The translations under genes were made by a program, and so were the position numbers. Positions 21,032-30,470 of a stretch of 64,000 nucleotides of DNA are shown here, piece after piece; within the stretch, counting starts at the first letter, position 1, and each line of letters opens with the position of its first letter. The stretch lies in contig NC_086026.1 in NCBI RefSeq assembly GCF_036323735.1, forward strand, positions 75,537,039 through 75,601,038, written 5' to 3'. The notes under the pieces are model-generated. The model ran no database searches, was not told the DNA's origin, and saw only the letters and a program-made list of their open reading frames with translations. Source of the DNA: Rattus norvegicus. Lineage: Eukaryota; Chordata; Mammalia; Rodentia; Muridae.

Positions 21032-21050
21032 AATGCATACAAGTGCACTC
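20716..21050 (+). mobile_element. Composite SINE (B4/RSINE1-type) with CA tail
   Basis: GAGGCTAAGGAGATAGGTTA, AAGCTGGGAATGGTGGCACA, GGGGAGGCAGAGGCAGGTAG, CAGTGAGAAACTGTTTCAA, then (CA)n at 20989-21030. Confidence 0.7.
20989..21030 (+). repeat. (CA)n microsatellite
   Basis: About 20 uninterrupted CA units. Confidence 0.97.
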
Positions 21051-21269
21051 CCCCATGAACTCACACATATATACTCACAAATGTATTGAAGACAGGTTAA
21101 ACATGAGGGAACAGCCATGTGCATGCTGTACAGAATACAGAATTAAAACACTGACCAGGGAAACTGTCACTCTTTTCATGCTTTCTTTTTCTTGTTTTCT
21201 TAAAATAAAAATTCCAAAATCTGTCCAGATTGAAAGAAGTTAGTCTATATGCATTCAAGGTTGAAAAAG

Positions 21270-21480
21270 AGCTGAGTTGGGATTGTAAAATGGTATAAAT
21301 ATAGAGGTTCTTAAAAAAAAAAATTAAAAATAGTATCACTGTAAGATCCAGCAGTCCCATTACTAGGATCTAAGAGTGAAAGAGGGACTTTATGTTTGCA
21401 CACTCTAGTTCAGAAGCACATGTCTTAATAGCCAAAGGTAAAACTAACAGAGTCTAATGGCATGTGAATGGATATGAAGA
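21270..21480 (+). mobile_element. Old L1 ORF2 fragment
   Basis: GGGATTGTAAAATGGTATAA, AGAGGTTCTTAAAAAAA, GATCCAGCAGTCCCATTACT and TAATAGCCAAAGGTAAAACT follow the order of the 3' part of mammalian L1 ORF2. It probably continues at 21712-21840 (AACCTTGAGGATATTATACT, GCAAAATAAGCCTGCAC) beyond a B2. Heavily decayed, not coding. Confidence 0.7.
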
Positions 21481-21507
21481 TAAGATATAGGACGGGGAGG
21501 GGGAGTG

Positions 21508-21700
21508 TGGGGCTCGAGAGATGGCTCAGCTGTTAAGAGCACTGACTGCCCTTCCAGAGGTCCTGAGTTCAATTCCCAGCAACCACATGGTGGCTCACAA
21601 CCATCTGTAATGAGATCTGATGCCCTCTTCTGGTGTGTCTGAAGACAGCTACAGTGTACTCACATACATAAAATAAATAAGTAAATATTAAAAAAAGATA
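21508..21700 (+). mobile_element. B2 SINE inserted in the old L1 fragment
   Basis: GGGGCTCGAGAGATGGCTCAG start, full body, AAATAAATAAGTAAATATTA tail. Confidence 0.95.
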
Positions 21701-21831
21701 TAGGATGGGATATTATCTGTCCTAAATAAGGTACTGATACGTGCCACAACTAGGATGAACCTTGAGGATATTATACTTAGCAAAATAAGCCTGCACAAAA
21801 AGACACATACTGTAGACAGTATGTGTTACAT

Positions 21832-21940
21832 GACTGAAATCCCAGCACTCAGGTTTCAGCAGGGAGATGTGCAACTGAGGGTACCCTGGACTTCATAGAT
21901 CCTATCTCAAAAACAAAACAAAACAAAACAAAACAAAACT
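21832..21940 (+). mobile_element. B1 SINE, 5'-truncated
   Basis: TGAAATCCCAGCACTCAGG, CTGGACTTCATAGATCC and an (AAAAC)n tail. Confidence 0.7.
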
Positions 21941-21967
21941 GCTAGGATTACTCTTGTGTGAGGTATC

Positions 21968-22084
21968 TACAACCATCACATTCAGAGGTAGGGGCAGAAA
22001 GCTCAGAAGTTCAAGGCCAACCTCAGCTGTAGAACAAGAGGTCAGACTGCACTACATGGGACCAAAAATAAATAAATAAATAAA
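21968..22084 (+). mobile_element. B1-like SINE, diverged
   Basis: TCAGAGGTAGGGGCAGAAAG, AGTTCAAGGCCAACCTCAG, ending in (AAAT)n. Confidence 0.6.
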
Positions 22085-22093
22085 TAGATAGAT

Positions 22094-22134
<41 letters not shown>
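22068..22134 (+). repeat. (AAAT)n(GATA)n microsatellite
   Basis: Four AAAT units then about twelve GATA units. Confidence 0.95.
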
Positions 22135-22631
22135 AGTAACAGTGAGTTTATAAAACGGTTACCCATGACTACAGTCCCAGTTAGAGGAGGTTGAGGCGGA
22201 AGAAGCAGCCTGGTGAGATGAATCTACACCTTTGAGACTGGCCCGTTAATGTGGTGTTTCCCTGGCTCAAAGGAAAGGCTCGTAGAAACCTGGGTTGGAA
22301 TGATACTCACAGAAACAAGACTAGAAATGAAAAGGGGAGTGGGTACTGTTGATGGGTACAGAGTTTCGGACTTGCCCAATGAAAACATGAACATGTTTTG
22401 CAGCTACATGAATATACTTAACACAAATTAAAAATGTTTATTAGCTTTTATCGCGGTCTCTGCTAGTTGCATATACCCTAACCCCAAGATACATTCTGTA
22501 CTAATCACAGATTCAGGGTTGGATCTAACAAGTCCATGTCCTTTCCTGTTTAAATGTTAGTTCTGTTCATCAGGAGGCACTGCTATTCAAGGCTTCGCTT
22601 TTTTTAAATTAAAATTTTAAATTACATTATA

Positions 22632-22696
22632 GTGTGTGTGTGTGCGCGCGCACGAGCGCACGTGAGCACGCGTGTGTGCGTGCATGCATGCATGCA
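22632..22696 (+). repeat. Alternating purine-pyrimidine tract
   Basis: (GT)n, (GC)n and TGCA units in unbroken or nearly unbroken alternation; a possible Z-DNA-forming stretch. Confidence 0.85.
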
Positions 22697-22818
22697 CTGT
22701 AACACATATGTGGAGGAAATCAGAGGCTAACTTTCAGAAGTAAGTTCTCTCCTGGGTGCCAAGAATCAAACTCAGGTTGTCAGGGTCATTAGCAAGAACC
22801 TTTATCTTGTTGGTCTAC
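22697..22818 (-). mobile_element. B3 SINE, partial
   Basis: Reverse: ACATATGTGGAGGAAATCAG, CTAACTTTCAGAAGTAAGTT, AAACTCAGGTTGTCAGGGTC. Confidence 0.75.
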
Positions 22819-22902
22819 TACTTTTAAACATTTAAATTTGTAACAATATATTATACTCTCTTGTTAATTTTAAATAACAGAAGGCATATATAAATAAGTC
22901 TT

Positions 22903-23022
22903 TTGTTGTTTTTGTTTCAAGATAGGGTCTGCTATATAGCAGTCTGGCCTTGAGCTTGTGACCTTTTGCCTCAGCCTCCCAAGGGCTGGGACTAAAAGCA
23001 TTAAGCATTTGCACAGGGCTCT
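22903..23022 (-). mobile_element. B1 SINE, diverged
   Basis: Reverse: TTTCAAGATAGGGTCTGC, GTCTGGCCTTGAGCTTGTG, GCCTCAGCCTCCCAAGGGCT. Confidence 0.8.
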
Positions 23023-23907
23023 GTAAGTAACAGACTAATCAAAGACAAATTGTTCAGCATGACTTTTCCAGTCTCTTGCCATTCCTTCTTTACCCCATGT
23101 TATTTTCCCAGACCTTTCTCTAGTCAATGGGGTTTAGTTCACAGGAGAGTAATGAGAAAAAAAAAATCTGAATTGGCTTGACATAAAACCAAATGAAGAC
23201 ACTGACATTTGATGTTGGGCCAAAATCAAAGCCAATGACTTCATTTCTCTATATTTTCTTCCTTTCTATCAGGATAAGAAAGCCACCATAGTTTCCCCCT
23301 TTTTATTTGAGCAAAGAGAAATCTACTGTGCTCCTGGCAGGCTGCTGAGGAGATGAGCAGATAAGCTTTGGAGGACAAAGGGACCTGCGTCTGTGTGAGC
23401 CCTTTACTTACAGTAAGCAAACCAGTGAAGTCATGTGTGGTGGAAAATCTGCATGCACTTTTGAACGTAACACTGAGAATTTAAAATGCCGATGGCTCTA
23501 ATTCAGTCCCGTGTTTTACTGAGAGAGCAGTCCTATTCTAGAAGAAAGCTTCAACTAAATATCAGGATTCCAGTCCACATCAAAGAGTTGGATTCAGACT
23601 TTTTATTAATGACTTCTGACTTCTTTTGGTTTCAGGGTCTCCTACTCAACTGAACGGCATATATATTTTGAGATGTACCTCACTGGCCTATCTTTTGACT
23701 ACAAACCCATTTTTATTACTGTAGTGACGTGGATTCTTGGCTGAAGAAAACAGCAGATGGGATGATTAATGGCAGCAGCTGTCCAGAACATTACATGCAT
23801 ACCGTGAATTAGTTTTAAATGCTACCCACCTCAGCTTCCCAACACTTTAATGTCCATTTCTTTGCCTCTAAAATGTTGCCGAATCACAACAGGAAGGTTA
23901 ACTTGGG

Positions 23908-23968
23908 CTTAGATGTAGCTCAATGGTAGAATGTTTAAATAAAATGCTCAAGCATCCAGGTTCAAGCC

Positions 23969-23972
<4 letters not shown>
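23908..23972 (+). mobile_element. Old ID-like SINE with TC/CA tail
   Basis: CTTAGATGTAGCTCAATGGTAG and CATCCAGGTTCAAGCCCC. (TC)n at 23973-24012 and (CA)n at 24018-24047 follow directly. Confidence 0.65.
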
Positions 23973-24015
<43 letters not shown>

Positions 24016-24018
24016 ACT

Positions 24019-24047
<29 letters not shown>
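23973..24047 (+). repeat. (TC)n(CA)n microsatellite
   Basis: About 20 TC units, a CACTCACT bridge, about 15 CA units. Confidence 0.96.
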
Positions 24048-24049
<2 letters not shown>

Positions 24050-24319
24050 AACTTAAAACAATAGGAAGCCACTGAAGCCATCAATTGCTTACTCTGAAAA
24101 CTTTAGGCTGATCAGAATCAATCTTATAAATTAGCTTTGTTTTCTTACTCATTCAGTTTTGTGGGAGTTTCGACAGTTGATACCCTTGTCAACAAATCCA
24201 GTCCAACATCTTCTAAAACAGTTTAATTTATTGTGTAGAAACAACTGTTCCAAGTATTTCACATCCTAACTTAACCTTCATATAAAAACAGTAGTAAATA
24301 CGTATCCTTCTGTTGTCAG

Positions 24320-24321
<2 letters not shown>

Positions 24322-24375
<54 letters not shown>
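24322..24375 (+). repeat. (GT)n microsatellite
   Basis: About 27 uninterrupted GT units. Confidence 0.97.
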
Positions 24376-24377
<2 letters not shown>

Positions 24378-24607
24378 CTACCACATTCCTTTTACTCTGC
24401 CCATTCATTAGAATTCTCAAATCCCTACTTATTTATTTAGTCTCCTAAGACAATGTCCAATGAAGTCCAGGGTGGGCTCTTGATCTTACTGCCTCAGTCT
24501 CCCAAGTGTTGGAATTTTACCATACCAAGACACTTACCTTTCTTTCTGTTAGGAAATGAAGAATATAGCTAACAGAATACTTTGTCCAAAGTTAAGCTAG
24601 CGAAACT

Positions 24608-24722
24608 GAGTTTAGCGGAGCATGCTTATCCTGCCATCCAGAGGTGGAGGCAGAAGGACTGATTGGGAGTTCAAGCCATTTTGGCTACAAGAGAACCTAT
24701 CTCAAATGATAACAAAACAAAA
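24608..24722 (+). mobile_element. B1 SINE, diverged
   Basis: AGCGGAGCATGCTTATCCTG, AGAGGTGGAGGCAGAAGGAC, CTATCTCAAATGATAAC. Weaker reverse B1-like remnants lie at 24425-24535 and 24785-24870. Confidence 0.7.
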
Positions 24723-25074
24723 GCCAAAGTTAAAATAAGCACGAAAACAGCCTAGATTAGCATCAGACTTCAAAGCCTATTCTTTGTACTCTTCTCTGTA
24801 CCCAGGATGACCTTGACAGAGCCCCCTGCTTCAGGTTCAGAGTAGCTGAGATTATAGGTTTGAGCCAATAGGTACAACTTAATTTCTTAATTTTTTCAGT
24901 GATTTTCTTTAACTACAACTGTGCAGAAGTGCGGCAATCCTCTATAGTGTTTATCTCACAACTAAAGCTTTTGTTATAATATAATTTATAATTAATGGTT
25001 GCTTAATAAAGTCCTTTAGTGAAGCCTTGGTTTCTTAAAAATTAGTATTCTGGGTCAAATCTAAAGATAGCTAG

Positions 25075-25145
25075 CTACTGAGGACATAGTTCAGTGGTAA
25101 AATGTATACCTAGCATTCGTAAAGAGCTAGGTTTGACCCAGCACC
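25075..25145 (+). mobile_element. Old ID-like SINE
   Basis: CTGAGGACATAGTTCAGTGGT, ATACCTAGCATTCGTAAAG, AGGTTTGACCCAGCACC. Confidence 0.6.
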
Positions 25146-26561
25146 TGCTTTCTGTGGTAGAGCAAAGTCATTCTGACTTTCTCTCCCTTGTTTTTTGGGA
25201 AGAAGGTAAGAGATTTCTACAGTCTTAAGTATTGTGCCTCCATCAACCAACTGGATGAGGTCAATAAAATCACGGCTTCCAAGTTTCACTGAGAACTCTA
25301 GACAACAGCTCCTAGGTGCCAGTGTCAATTCTCAGGTATTTCATCCACCATCCCAGCAGAACATTAGCTGTTGTTCTCCATATTTAAGAGAGTAACTATA
25401 TAACGATACTTAAACAGAAAGGAAGACTACCTTAGCGGGCGGCAAGTAGTAACAGACATCAGAGTAACAGACATCATTAGATAATTTGCTGTTGTTAGCA
25501 CCACCAACCACTTTATGAGCTGGAATTATGGCCTCCAATTTCTCAACATAGTAAAATTCTAACTATGGTCATGTAAGAAATGCCTCATAAGGAGCACCTC
25601 CAAGTTTTCAGACACATGCGGTATACAGAATTTAAAGTTATTTAACTTAGTCTGATACTGATTAGCTACTCTGAAGAGAAACAATAACCAAGAAAGGAAG
25701 ATAACTGCATAGACTCAATACTGAAGACGTTTCTAAGCTGGAACTAACTGTACCAAGTGGTATGAGTCAGTGTTCTCATAAAACAGCCCAAAACATCCCT
25801 CCTGGTGCTGTTAACTCGTGACATTCCACACTGAAAGAAGAGGAGGTTTTGTTTGTTTTGCTAGCAGCTAGCTCTCATTTGAAACCTAGATATTTATTAT
25901 GGGAGGCATCTTTCCCCTTCACATTTATAGATCTGTTTCCAAGCACTTTAATGTATCCGTTTAACAGAAATAAAGCTTGCTGATCCGTGTAATTTATCTG
26001 GGTGCATCTTCTCTCAACCAGCATTTGGCCGGATTCTTCGAGAGATCAAAGGAGTCACAACCTAACTTTCATAAACTGGGATCCAGAATGGGCTTTGGTA
26101 ATGACCAGGAAGTGCTGGGTATAACAGGAGATCAGTGGGCGGGCCATGATCCTACCCTAGATCACGTTTCCACTTTCGGTGCAGTAAGGCAAGGGAACTG
26201 ATGGTCTGCACCTCATTTTCTTATTTGTCATGTTAAGTCAGTCTGCCCAAGACACAACCAGTAGAACTGCCCGTGGAATCCCTGGGGTAACCACATCTCA
26301 GGACCAGGGGACGGCCTAGGTTGCTCTTGGCTATTAAGGATCCATGGTGAAGCCACCACACCCCTCATCGTCTCTTCCCGCCCGGGCTTGGGCAGCCAGG
26401 CTCTAGGGCTCGTTTCCTTCTTAGGGCCCTGGAGTCCTGATTGCTGATACCCAGCGAAGACTTCCCACCAGGCCCACTATCCTCAAAGCCCTCGAACCCT
26501 TGATAAGGGTTCTCTTTTGGGGGGCTCTTTCCTGTCTGCTGCCCCAAGGATGGGAACTCAC

Positions 26562-26720
26562 AGCTGCCGCGGCGCCAGTGAAAATATCCTCCCCCTCGGT
26601 GTCGCTGTCCCCAGCCTCGGGTTCTGACCCCCCGGCAGCCCCTTCGGACTCCGGATCCATTCCAGGGAAGGGCGGAGGGAGTCGCTCCGAAGCGCTACAG
26701 CCACCACCTCCCGACGCCAT
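26562..26720 (-). CDS. Snx1: Snx1 coding exon 1 (start codon)
   Basis: Sorting nexin-1, a peripheral membrane protein of early endosomes. It is part of the SNX-BAR coat that works with retromer cargo machinery in endosome-to-trans-Golgi transport. Read on the minus strand, the exon encodes 53 residues starting MASGGGGCSASERLPPPFPG and ending TEGEDIFTGAAAA, the conserved N-terminus of mammalian SNX1; the Ser/Glu/Asp-rich stretch is typical of its disordered N-terminal domain. The ATG lies in AAGATGGCG, with A at -3 and G at +4. The exon ends at GCAGCT|GTGAGT in phase 0, matching exon 2. The gene is transcribed away from Ciao2a, whose start codon is 1,995 bp away on the other strand. Confidence 0.97.
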
Positions 26721-26723
26721 CTT
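26715..26723 (-). promoter_or_regulatory. YY1-type element at the Snx1 start codon
   Basis: AAGATGGCG spans the initiator ATG. This core is the YY1 consensus seen just downstream of many CpG-island transcription starts, and implies a short 5' UTR. Its function here is inference. Confidence 0.55.
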
Positions 26724-26755
26724 CCTCCACCCGTGGCGGAAGCAGCAACAACAAC

Positions 26756-26761
26756 TTTATA
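26756..26761 (-). promoter_or_regulatory. TATAAA motif upstream of Snx1
   Basis: TATAAA in the Snx1 direction, 36 bp upstream of the ATG. If used as a TATA box the 5' UTR would be only about 10 nt, so it may instead lie within the 5' UTR. Confidence 0.3.
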
Positions 26762-26889
26762 GACAGTGCCGCGAGCAAAGCGCTCCAGCTGTGTGAGGTG
26801 CGCGAGGGCCGTTACAGACCCGGAGGGACCGTCGGGGCGGAGCCTGGGGCAGGCACTTGGGGCGGGGCCTGGGCTTCTGCTCACCCAAT

Positions 26890-28397
26890 CCGAGCCCTGA
26901 ACCGCAAGGCTGCACTCCGGCCAGCCAAATAGGCAGAGGAGGAGCTAGAGGCTTCCCAGTTCCGCCAGGTCTTTGTGCCCTGCAAGGCTCTGCTCTATCT
27001 GTCACACTTCTAAGTTTTCACTTGAATAAAGAAGTCTGTGACTAACAATGTTTGAAAACCTCTGCGTGCCACCTGCTCATGCCAAGCACAGTGCTCTCAG
27101 AGAGATTTAATACATATTTTTGATTGAGGGCTGAAAAGACTGCAGGAAGTTTTGCTACTTAGTTTTTGGACAGCATTAATTCATTCAATATATACAGAGC
27201 ATTCACTGTGAGTTTGGCACCTTACTGTGCGTTTCAAATACAAATACAAAAGCTCCTGGCTCACAGTTTAATGAGTGCTTACAGTTTAATGAGGCAGTCT
27301 TGTAAATCAACAATTTAAACACACTCAGTGTTACAGTGTGCAACAATAAAAAACATTATCGATTCTTTTGGGAGAAACCAGGCTTTACACAAAGGCGAGA
27401 TCTCAGTGTATTAAATTCGATCTCTAAGAATTTGGGGTTATATTTCCGATGACAATGAAGTGAAATGGCAGGGATATTGTTGGGATTGGATCAAAATTTC
27501 CTGGGACTTAATCATAGGTTGGTGAGTCGCAGTCAACTAGAGTTAAAAGATAACGTAGGTTATGTTATCACGAACTAATTCTGCAAGATGACCCTTTCTT
27601 TTCAAGGACACGAAAACTGCCATTAAAACCAACAGACCTGGTTTGCTTTTCTGGTTGAAACAAAGTCTCATTTAAACGGGCTTGAAATTCTGTATCCAAA
27701 GTTGGCCTCAAACTGGTGGCAATGTTCCTCCTTCGGCCTCCAAGTGCTGGAATTACAGGCACAAGCCACCAGGCCTAGCGAAGTTGGCTGTTTGCAACTG
27801 CAAACTCAACATGAGAGGTGGATTCCTTTACAGTCTGTAAACTGCTTGAAGGTCGGGAGAGTGTCTTAGTTTGTAACTTTTATTCCTGCATATACATTGT
27901 GAGGTGGAAACACAATCAACTCTGTAATGGGCACTCATCACAGCCAAGAACACAAGAAAGCTTAAGAAATGCCTTTTTAGGATGGTCATCTCCATTATCG
28001 TCACTATACATAGTGAACACAGAGAAAGTTCTCTCGCTGTAATTGGGGTGGTGGTTGGTAGATATACTCCCCATGGAGAGAAGTTGAGCTGGACTAAGTC
28101 TCTAGAAGACAAGAAAACCAAGTCTTCCTTGTCCGTGGCCATGCCTATCAACATTTGTCTCCCAAAATAGCCTCTTTAACCGCAAAGGAAACCCACTTCC
28201 GGCCTGATCAGAAAGTAAGAAAAAATTGGAAGTGGCTTCCTCTAAGAAAGAAAAGTCTCTGTTCTAGAAGACCTTCCAATAGTAGTAACCTTGATCTCCT
28301 TTTCCCTACCTCTTCAGGATTCATCTTTAGTTCTTCCTAGGAACTGTGTGGGGCACTTGGTGACGCCTAACAGTCCGTTACACGATCCTCTGGCTGA
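26890..28397. other. Intergenic region between the divergent genes
   Basis: Mostly unique sequence between the Snx1 and Ciao2a promoters. A reverse B1 lies at 27650-27778. At 27185-27310 an old mammalian repeat (L2/MIR-like: TCATTCAATATATACAGAGC, TTTGGCACC) includes a tandem CAGTTTAATGAG. An ETS-like ACTTCCGG is at 28195-28202. No coding exon is evident. Confidence 0.7.
27650..27778 (-). mobile_element. B1 SINE, diverged
   Basis: Reverse: AAACAAAGTCTCATTTAAAC, AGTTGGCCTCAAACTGGTGG, GTGCTGGAATTACAGGC, ending CCACCAGGCCTAGC. Confidence 0.85.
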
Positions 28398-28398
28398 G

Positions 28399-28417
28399 AC
28401 TACAAGCCCCAGATGCA
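28399..28417 (+). promoter_or_regulatory. ZNF143/SBS-like site 1
   Basis: ACTACAAGCCCCAGATGCA resembles the SBS consensus (ACTACAANTCCCAGNATGC) with one missing base in the centre. Confidence 0.5.
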
Positions 28418-28447
28418 TTTCGACGGCCCTCGGCTACTTCGCCCCTA

Positions 28448-28468
28448 GACATCCCAGCATGCAATGCG
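28448..28468 (+). promoter_or_regulatory. ZNF143/SBS-like site 2
   Basis: GACATCCCAGCATGCAATGCG, given as GACATCCCAGC then ATGCAATGCG, keeps the CCCAGCATGC core and downstream ATGCG of the long SBS motif. Confidence 0.6.
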
Positions 28469-28514
28469 CCTAACGAGCCTTAAGGATTTTTCTGTGCCAT
28501 CTAAATCCAGCAAA

Positions 28515-28533
28515 GCATCTTGGGACATGTAGT
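28515..28533 (-). promoter_or_regulatory. ZNF143/SBS-like site 3 (reverse)
   Basis: On the minus strand ACTACATGTCCCAAGATGC, a close SBS match. Confidence 0.6.
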
Positions 28534-28698
28534 CTTTACTGTTAATTTCCCTAGGTCCTTCGCGTTACTGTTTTGAGTCCCGCCTATTCTCTGCTCCCCT
28601 AAACCTTTACACATGTCTTGGTTTATTTGAAGTCCAGGAAGTTAACTTCTGAGATCGGCTGCGGAAAGACGGTGGCTCGGTTGGGACAGTCGCCAGGG

Positions 28699-28782
28699 AT
28701 GGCGGAACGTCAGGATGGAGCGAGTGTCTGGGCTGCTCTCCTGGACGCTGAGCAGGGTCCTATGGCTCTCAGGCTTTTCTGA
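28699..28782 (+). other. Upstream ORF overlapping the Ciao2a start
   Basis: ATG at 28699 (G at -3, G at +4) opens a 27-codon frame that ends at TGA 28780-28782. It overlaps the main start at 28715 in another frame. If the mRNA begins upstream of it, scanning ribosomes meet this ATG first. It would reduce or regulate Ciao2a translation. Translation of it is inference. Confidence 0.5.
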
Positions 28783-28838
28783 GCAGGGAGCTGCCTGGCA
28801 GCCCCGGATCATGGAAGAGAAAGCGCTAGAAGTTTATG
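28715..28838 (+). CDS. Ciao2a: Ciao2a (Fam96a) coding exon 1
   Basis: Cytosolic iron-sulfur assembly component 2A, a MIP18/DUF59-family protein that, with CIAO1, supports maturation of iron regulatory protein 1 and stabilises IRP2. This exon encodes 41 residues, MERVSGLLSWTLSRVLWLSG through PRIMEEKALEVY, plus one base. The hydrophobic N-terminal segment followed by MEEKALEVY matches mammalian CIAO2A. The ATG has A at -3 and G at +4; an in-frame internal ATG (MEEKALEVY, codon 33) could give a shorter form lacking the hydrophobic leader. The donor is TATG|GTAATT, phase 1. The whole gene joins to a 160-residue protein, the normal family length, with no break. Confidence 0.97.
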
Positions 28839-29485
28839 GTAATTTACCCAGAGCACCATTTAAGGTTTTTTGGAGAGGGGGTGGAGGAGGGCCTCACCTT
28901 TGGGCTGGAGTGGACACTTGGGGATTTTGCCAGACCTAGAGGGAAGCGTGTTCTTCCGGGTCCTAAGTCACACAGCAATGTCGGGCTATTTCTAAACCAG
29001 GAGCGAAATTTAGCCTGGAATTCATAAACGCTTCCTTCCCCTGGACTACTTTAGTGACTATGTCAAGAGGTGTGGGCAGAATGAGCTTGCAGTGGTCAAG
29101 GAGCAAAGCATGCCTAAGATTTCACTAGTCGAGAGTCTTTCCTTCTTTAGCTACTGGACGCGGTTCCTCCCGCCATAACTGAGGCCACTCAGGTAGTGGC
29201 GGAGTTGGGGACTGACCCAAGGTCACAGATACTCTCTTCTGTGACAGATTCAATAGGAAGTAAAGAGGTAGGAATAGGCATCTCAGCGCGAGGCTTTAAA
29301 TGTACAGTTTTCTTACACAGTTAAGTGTGTGCATATATTCTCCCAGATACTTAACACTTTGAGGGACTGTCTTCATTACACAGACGGGGAGATGGTGGTT
29401 TAACGACTACGCAGAGGTCACATTGTCAGTAAGGAGCAGAGAAAACCAAACTTGTGATTGTAAATATAATGCCTGTTCGTCCTCG

Positions 29486-29489
<4 letters not shown>

Positions 29490-29554
<65 letters not shown>
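29490..29554 (+). repeat. (TC)n microsatellite
   Basis: About 32 uninterrupted TC units. Confidence 0.97.
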
Positions 29555-29559
<5 letters not shown>

Positions 29560-30279
29560 TTATAGTATTATTTATCTGGGTTGGGGAGAAAATCCAGAAT
29601 CTCATACAAATTAGGTATGCTCCACCGCTAGCCCTATTTTTTGACAGCGAAAAGACCTAGATGTAGCACCAAGAGAGCTGGTCATACAAATACAATTTAG
29701 GTAAGGATTTTAGGCCAGGAAGAATGATTCCAAAAATGGAATGGCTTGGGAAGCTAATCAGGTTTCCTTATCTCTTGGTAGGGAGGCAAGGCTGACTTAA
29801 TGACTTAACCCCAGGCAGAAGATAATTACTAGTGTGCTATCTCCACAAAACATTCCTGTCCTACCATCACCTCTGTGTATAGCACCTGGAAACTTCCGGG
29901 CACCAGAGATACAACTCTGCAAGAGAGATGATTCTAGTCCTCAAATTTGGATTGAATGACACCTACATAAGCAAAAATACAAAATTCAGTCAGAGGTCAT
30001 GAGCTTAAGTAGGAGATATGGACACTCAGAAGAAAGATAAATTGACTGGAAATATCTGTGAGGATGTTAGACAGTTACTCGAGTTAGGCCTTGAAGAATA
30101 ATTTGGACCTGGATATGTCAGAGGTTGCATAAGCTGAAGAAAATGTGGAGGTGAGAAGACAGAATTAGCTGTCCAGAAGGAGGCAGCTGATAGTCAGGGA
30201 CTGCAGGTGGAGGTGTGGTTGGCTGTTTCTTTAGATAGTAGACTGGAATCGAATACTGAAGTTTTAAATGGCTTTTACT

Positions 30280-30470
30280 TCATTTAGTTACTTTGTGTTG
30301 GCACACACCCATGCAAGTCACAGTGCAAGTACGGAGGTCAGAGGACACTTTGCTGGAGTTAGATTTCTCCTTCCAGCAAGTGGGGCCTAGGGATGGAAAC
30401 CCAGGACGTTGGGCTTATTCGGTGGCAGGTCCCTTTACCCACTGAGCCGTCTTAGAACCAACACCACCCA
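30280..30470 (-). mobile_element. B3 SINE
   Basis: Reverse: AAGTACGGAGGTCAGAGGAC, ACTTTGCTGGAGTTAGATT, CCCTTTACCCACTGAGCCG. Confidence 0.85.

Larger units (their letters stand above)
12100..26561 (-). other. Snx1: Snx1 intron 1
   Basis: About 14.5 kb with a canonical GTGAGT donor. It is packed with SINEs and microsatellites (listed separately). Larger stretches in which I see nothing recognisable are 12560-13380, 13560-14230, 18260-18756, 23025-23905 and 25150-26350. Confidence 0.85.
26540..26875. promoter_or_regulatory. CpG-rich region over Snx1 exon 1 and promoter
   Basis: CpG dinucleotides are far denser here than in the rest of the window. It covers the Snx1 first exon and about 150 bp upstream, the usual arrangement for a housekeeping promoter. 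GC boxes (GGGCGG at 26835-26840, GGGGCGGGGC at 26859-26868) and, in the Snx1 direction, an inverted CCAAT (26885-26889) lie just upstream. Confidence 0.85.
28398..28714 (+). promoter_or_regulatory. Ciao2a: Ciao2a proximal promoter and 5' UTR
   Basis: Repeat-free 317 bp before the Ciao2a ATG. It carries three ZNF143/SBS-like sites (28399-28417 and 28448-28468 on plus, 28515-28533 on minus) and an ETS-like CCAGGAAGT at 28634-28642. There is no TATA box at an expected spacing. The transcription start is not determinable by eye; the GGCTGCGGAAAGACGGTGGC segment at about 28658-28677 is a plausible 5' UTR. Confidence 0.65.

Noticed and set aside
26421..26561. Continuation of the Snx1 exon 1 frame to a 99-residue protein
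   Set aside because: Residues after DIFTGAAAA leave the SNX1 sequence exactly at a consensus GTGAGT donor; this is intron read-through.
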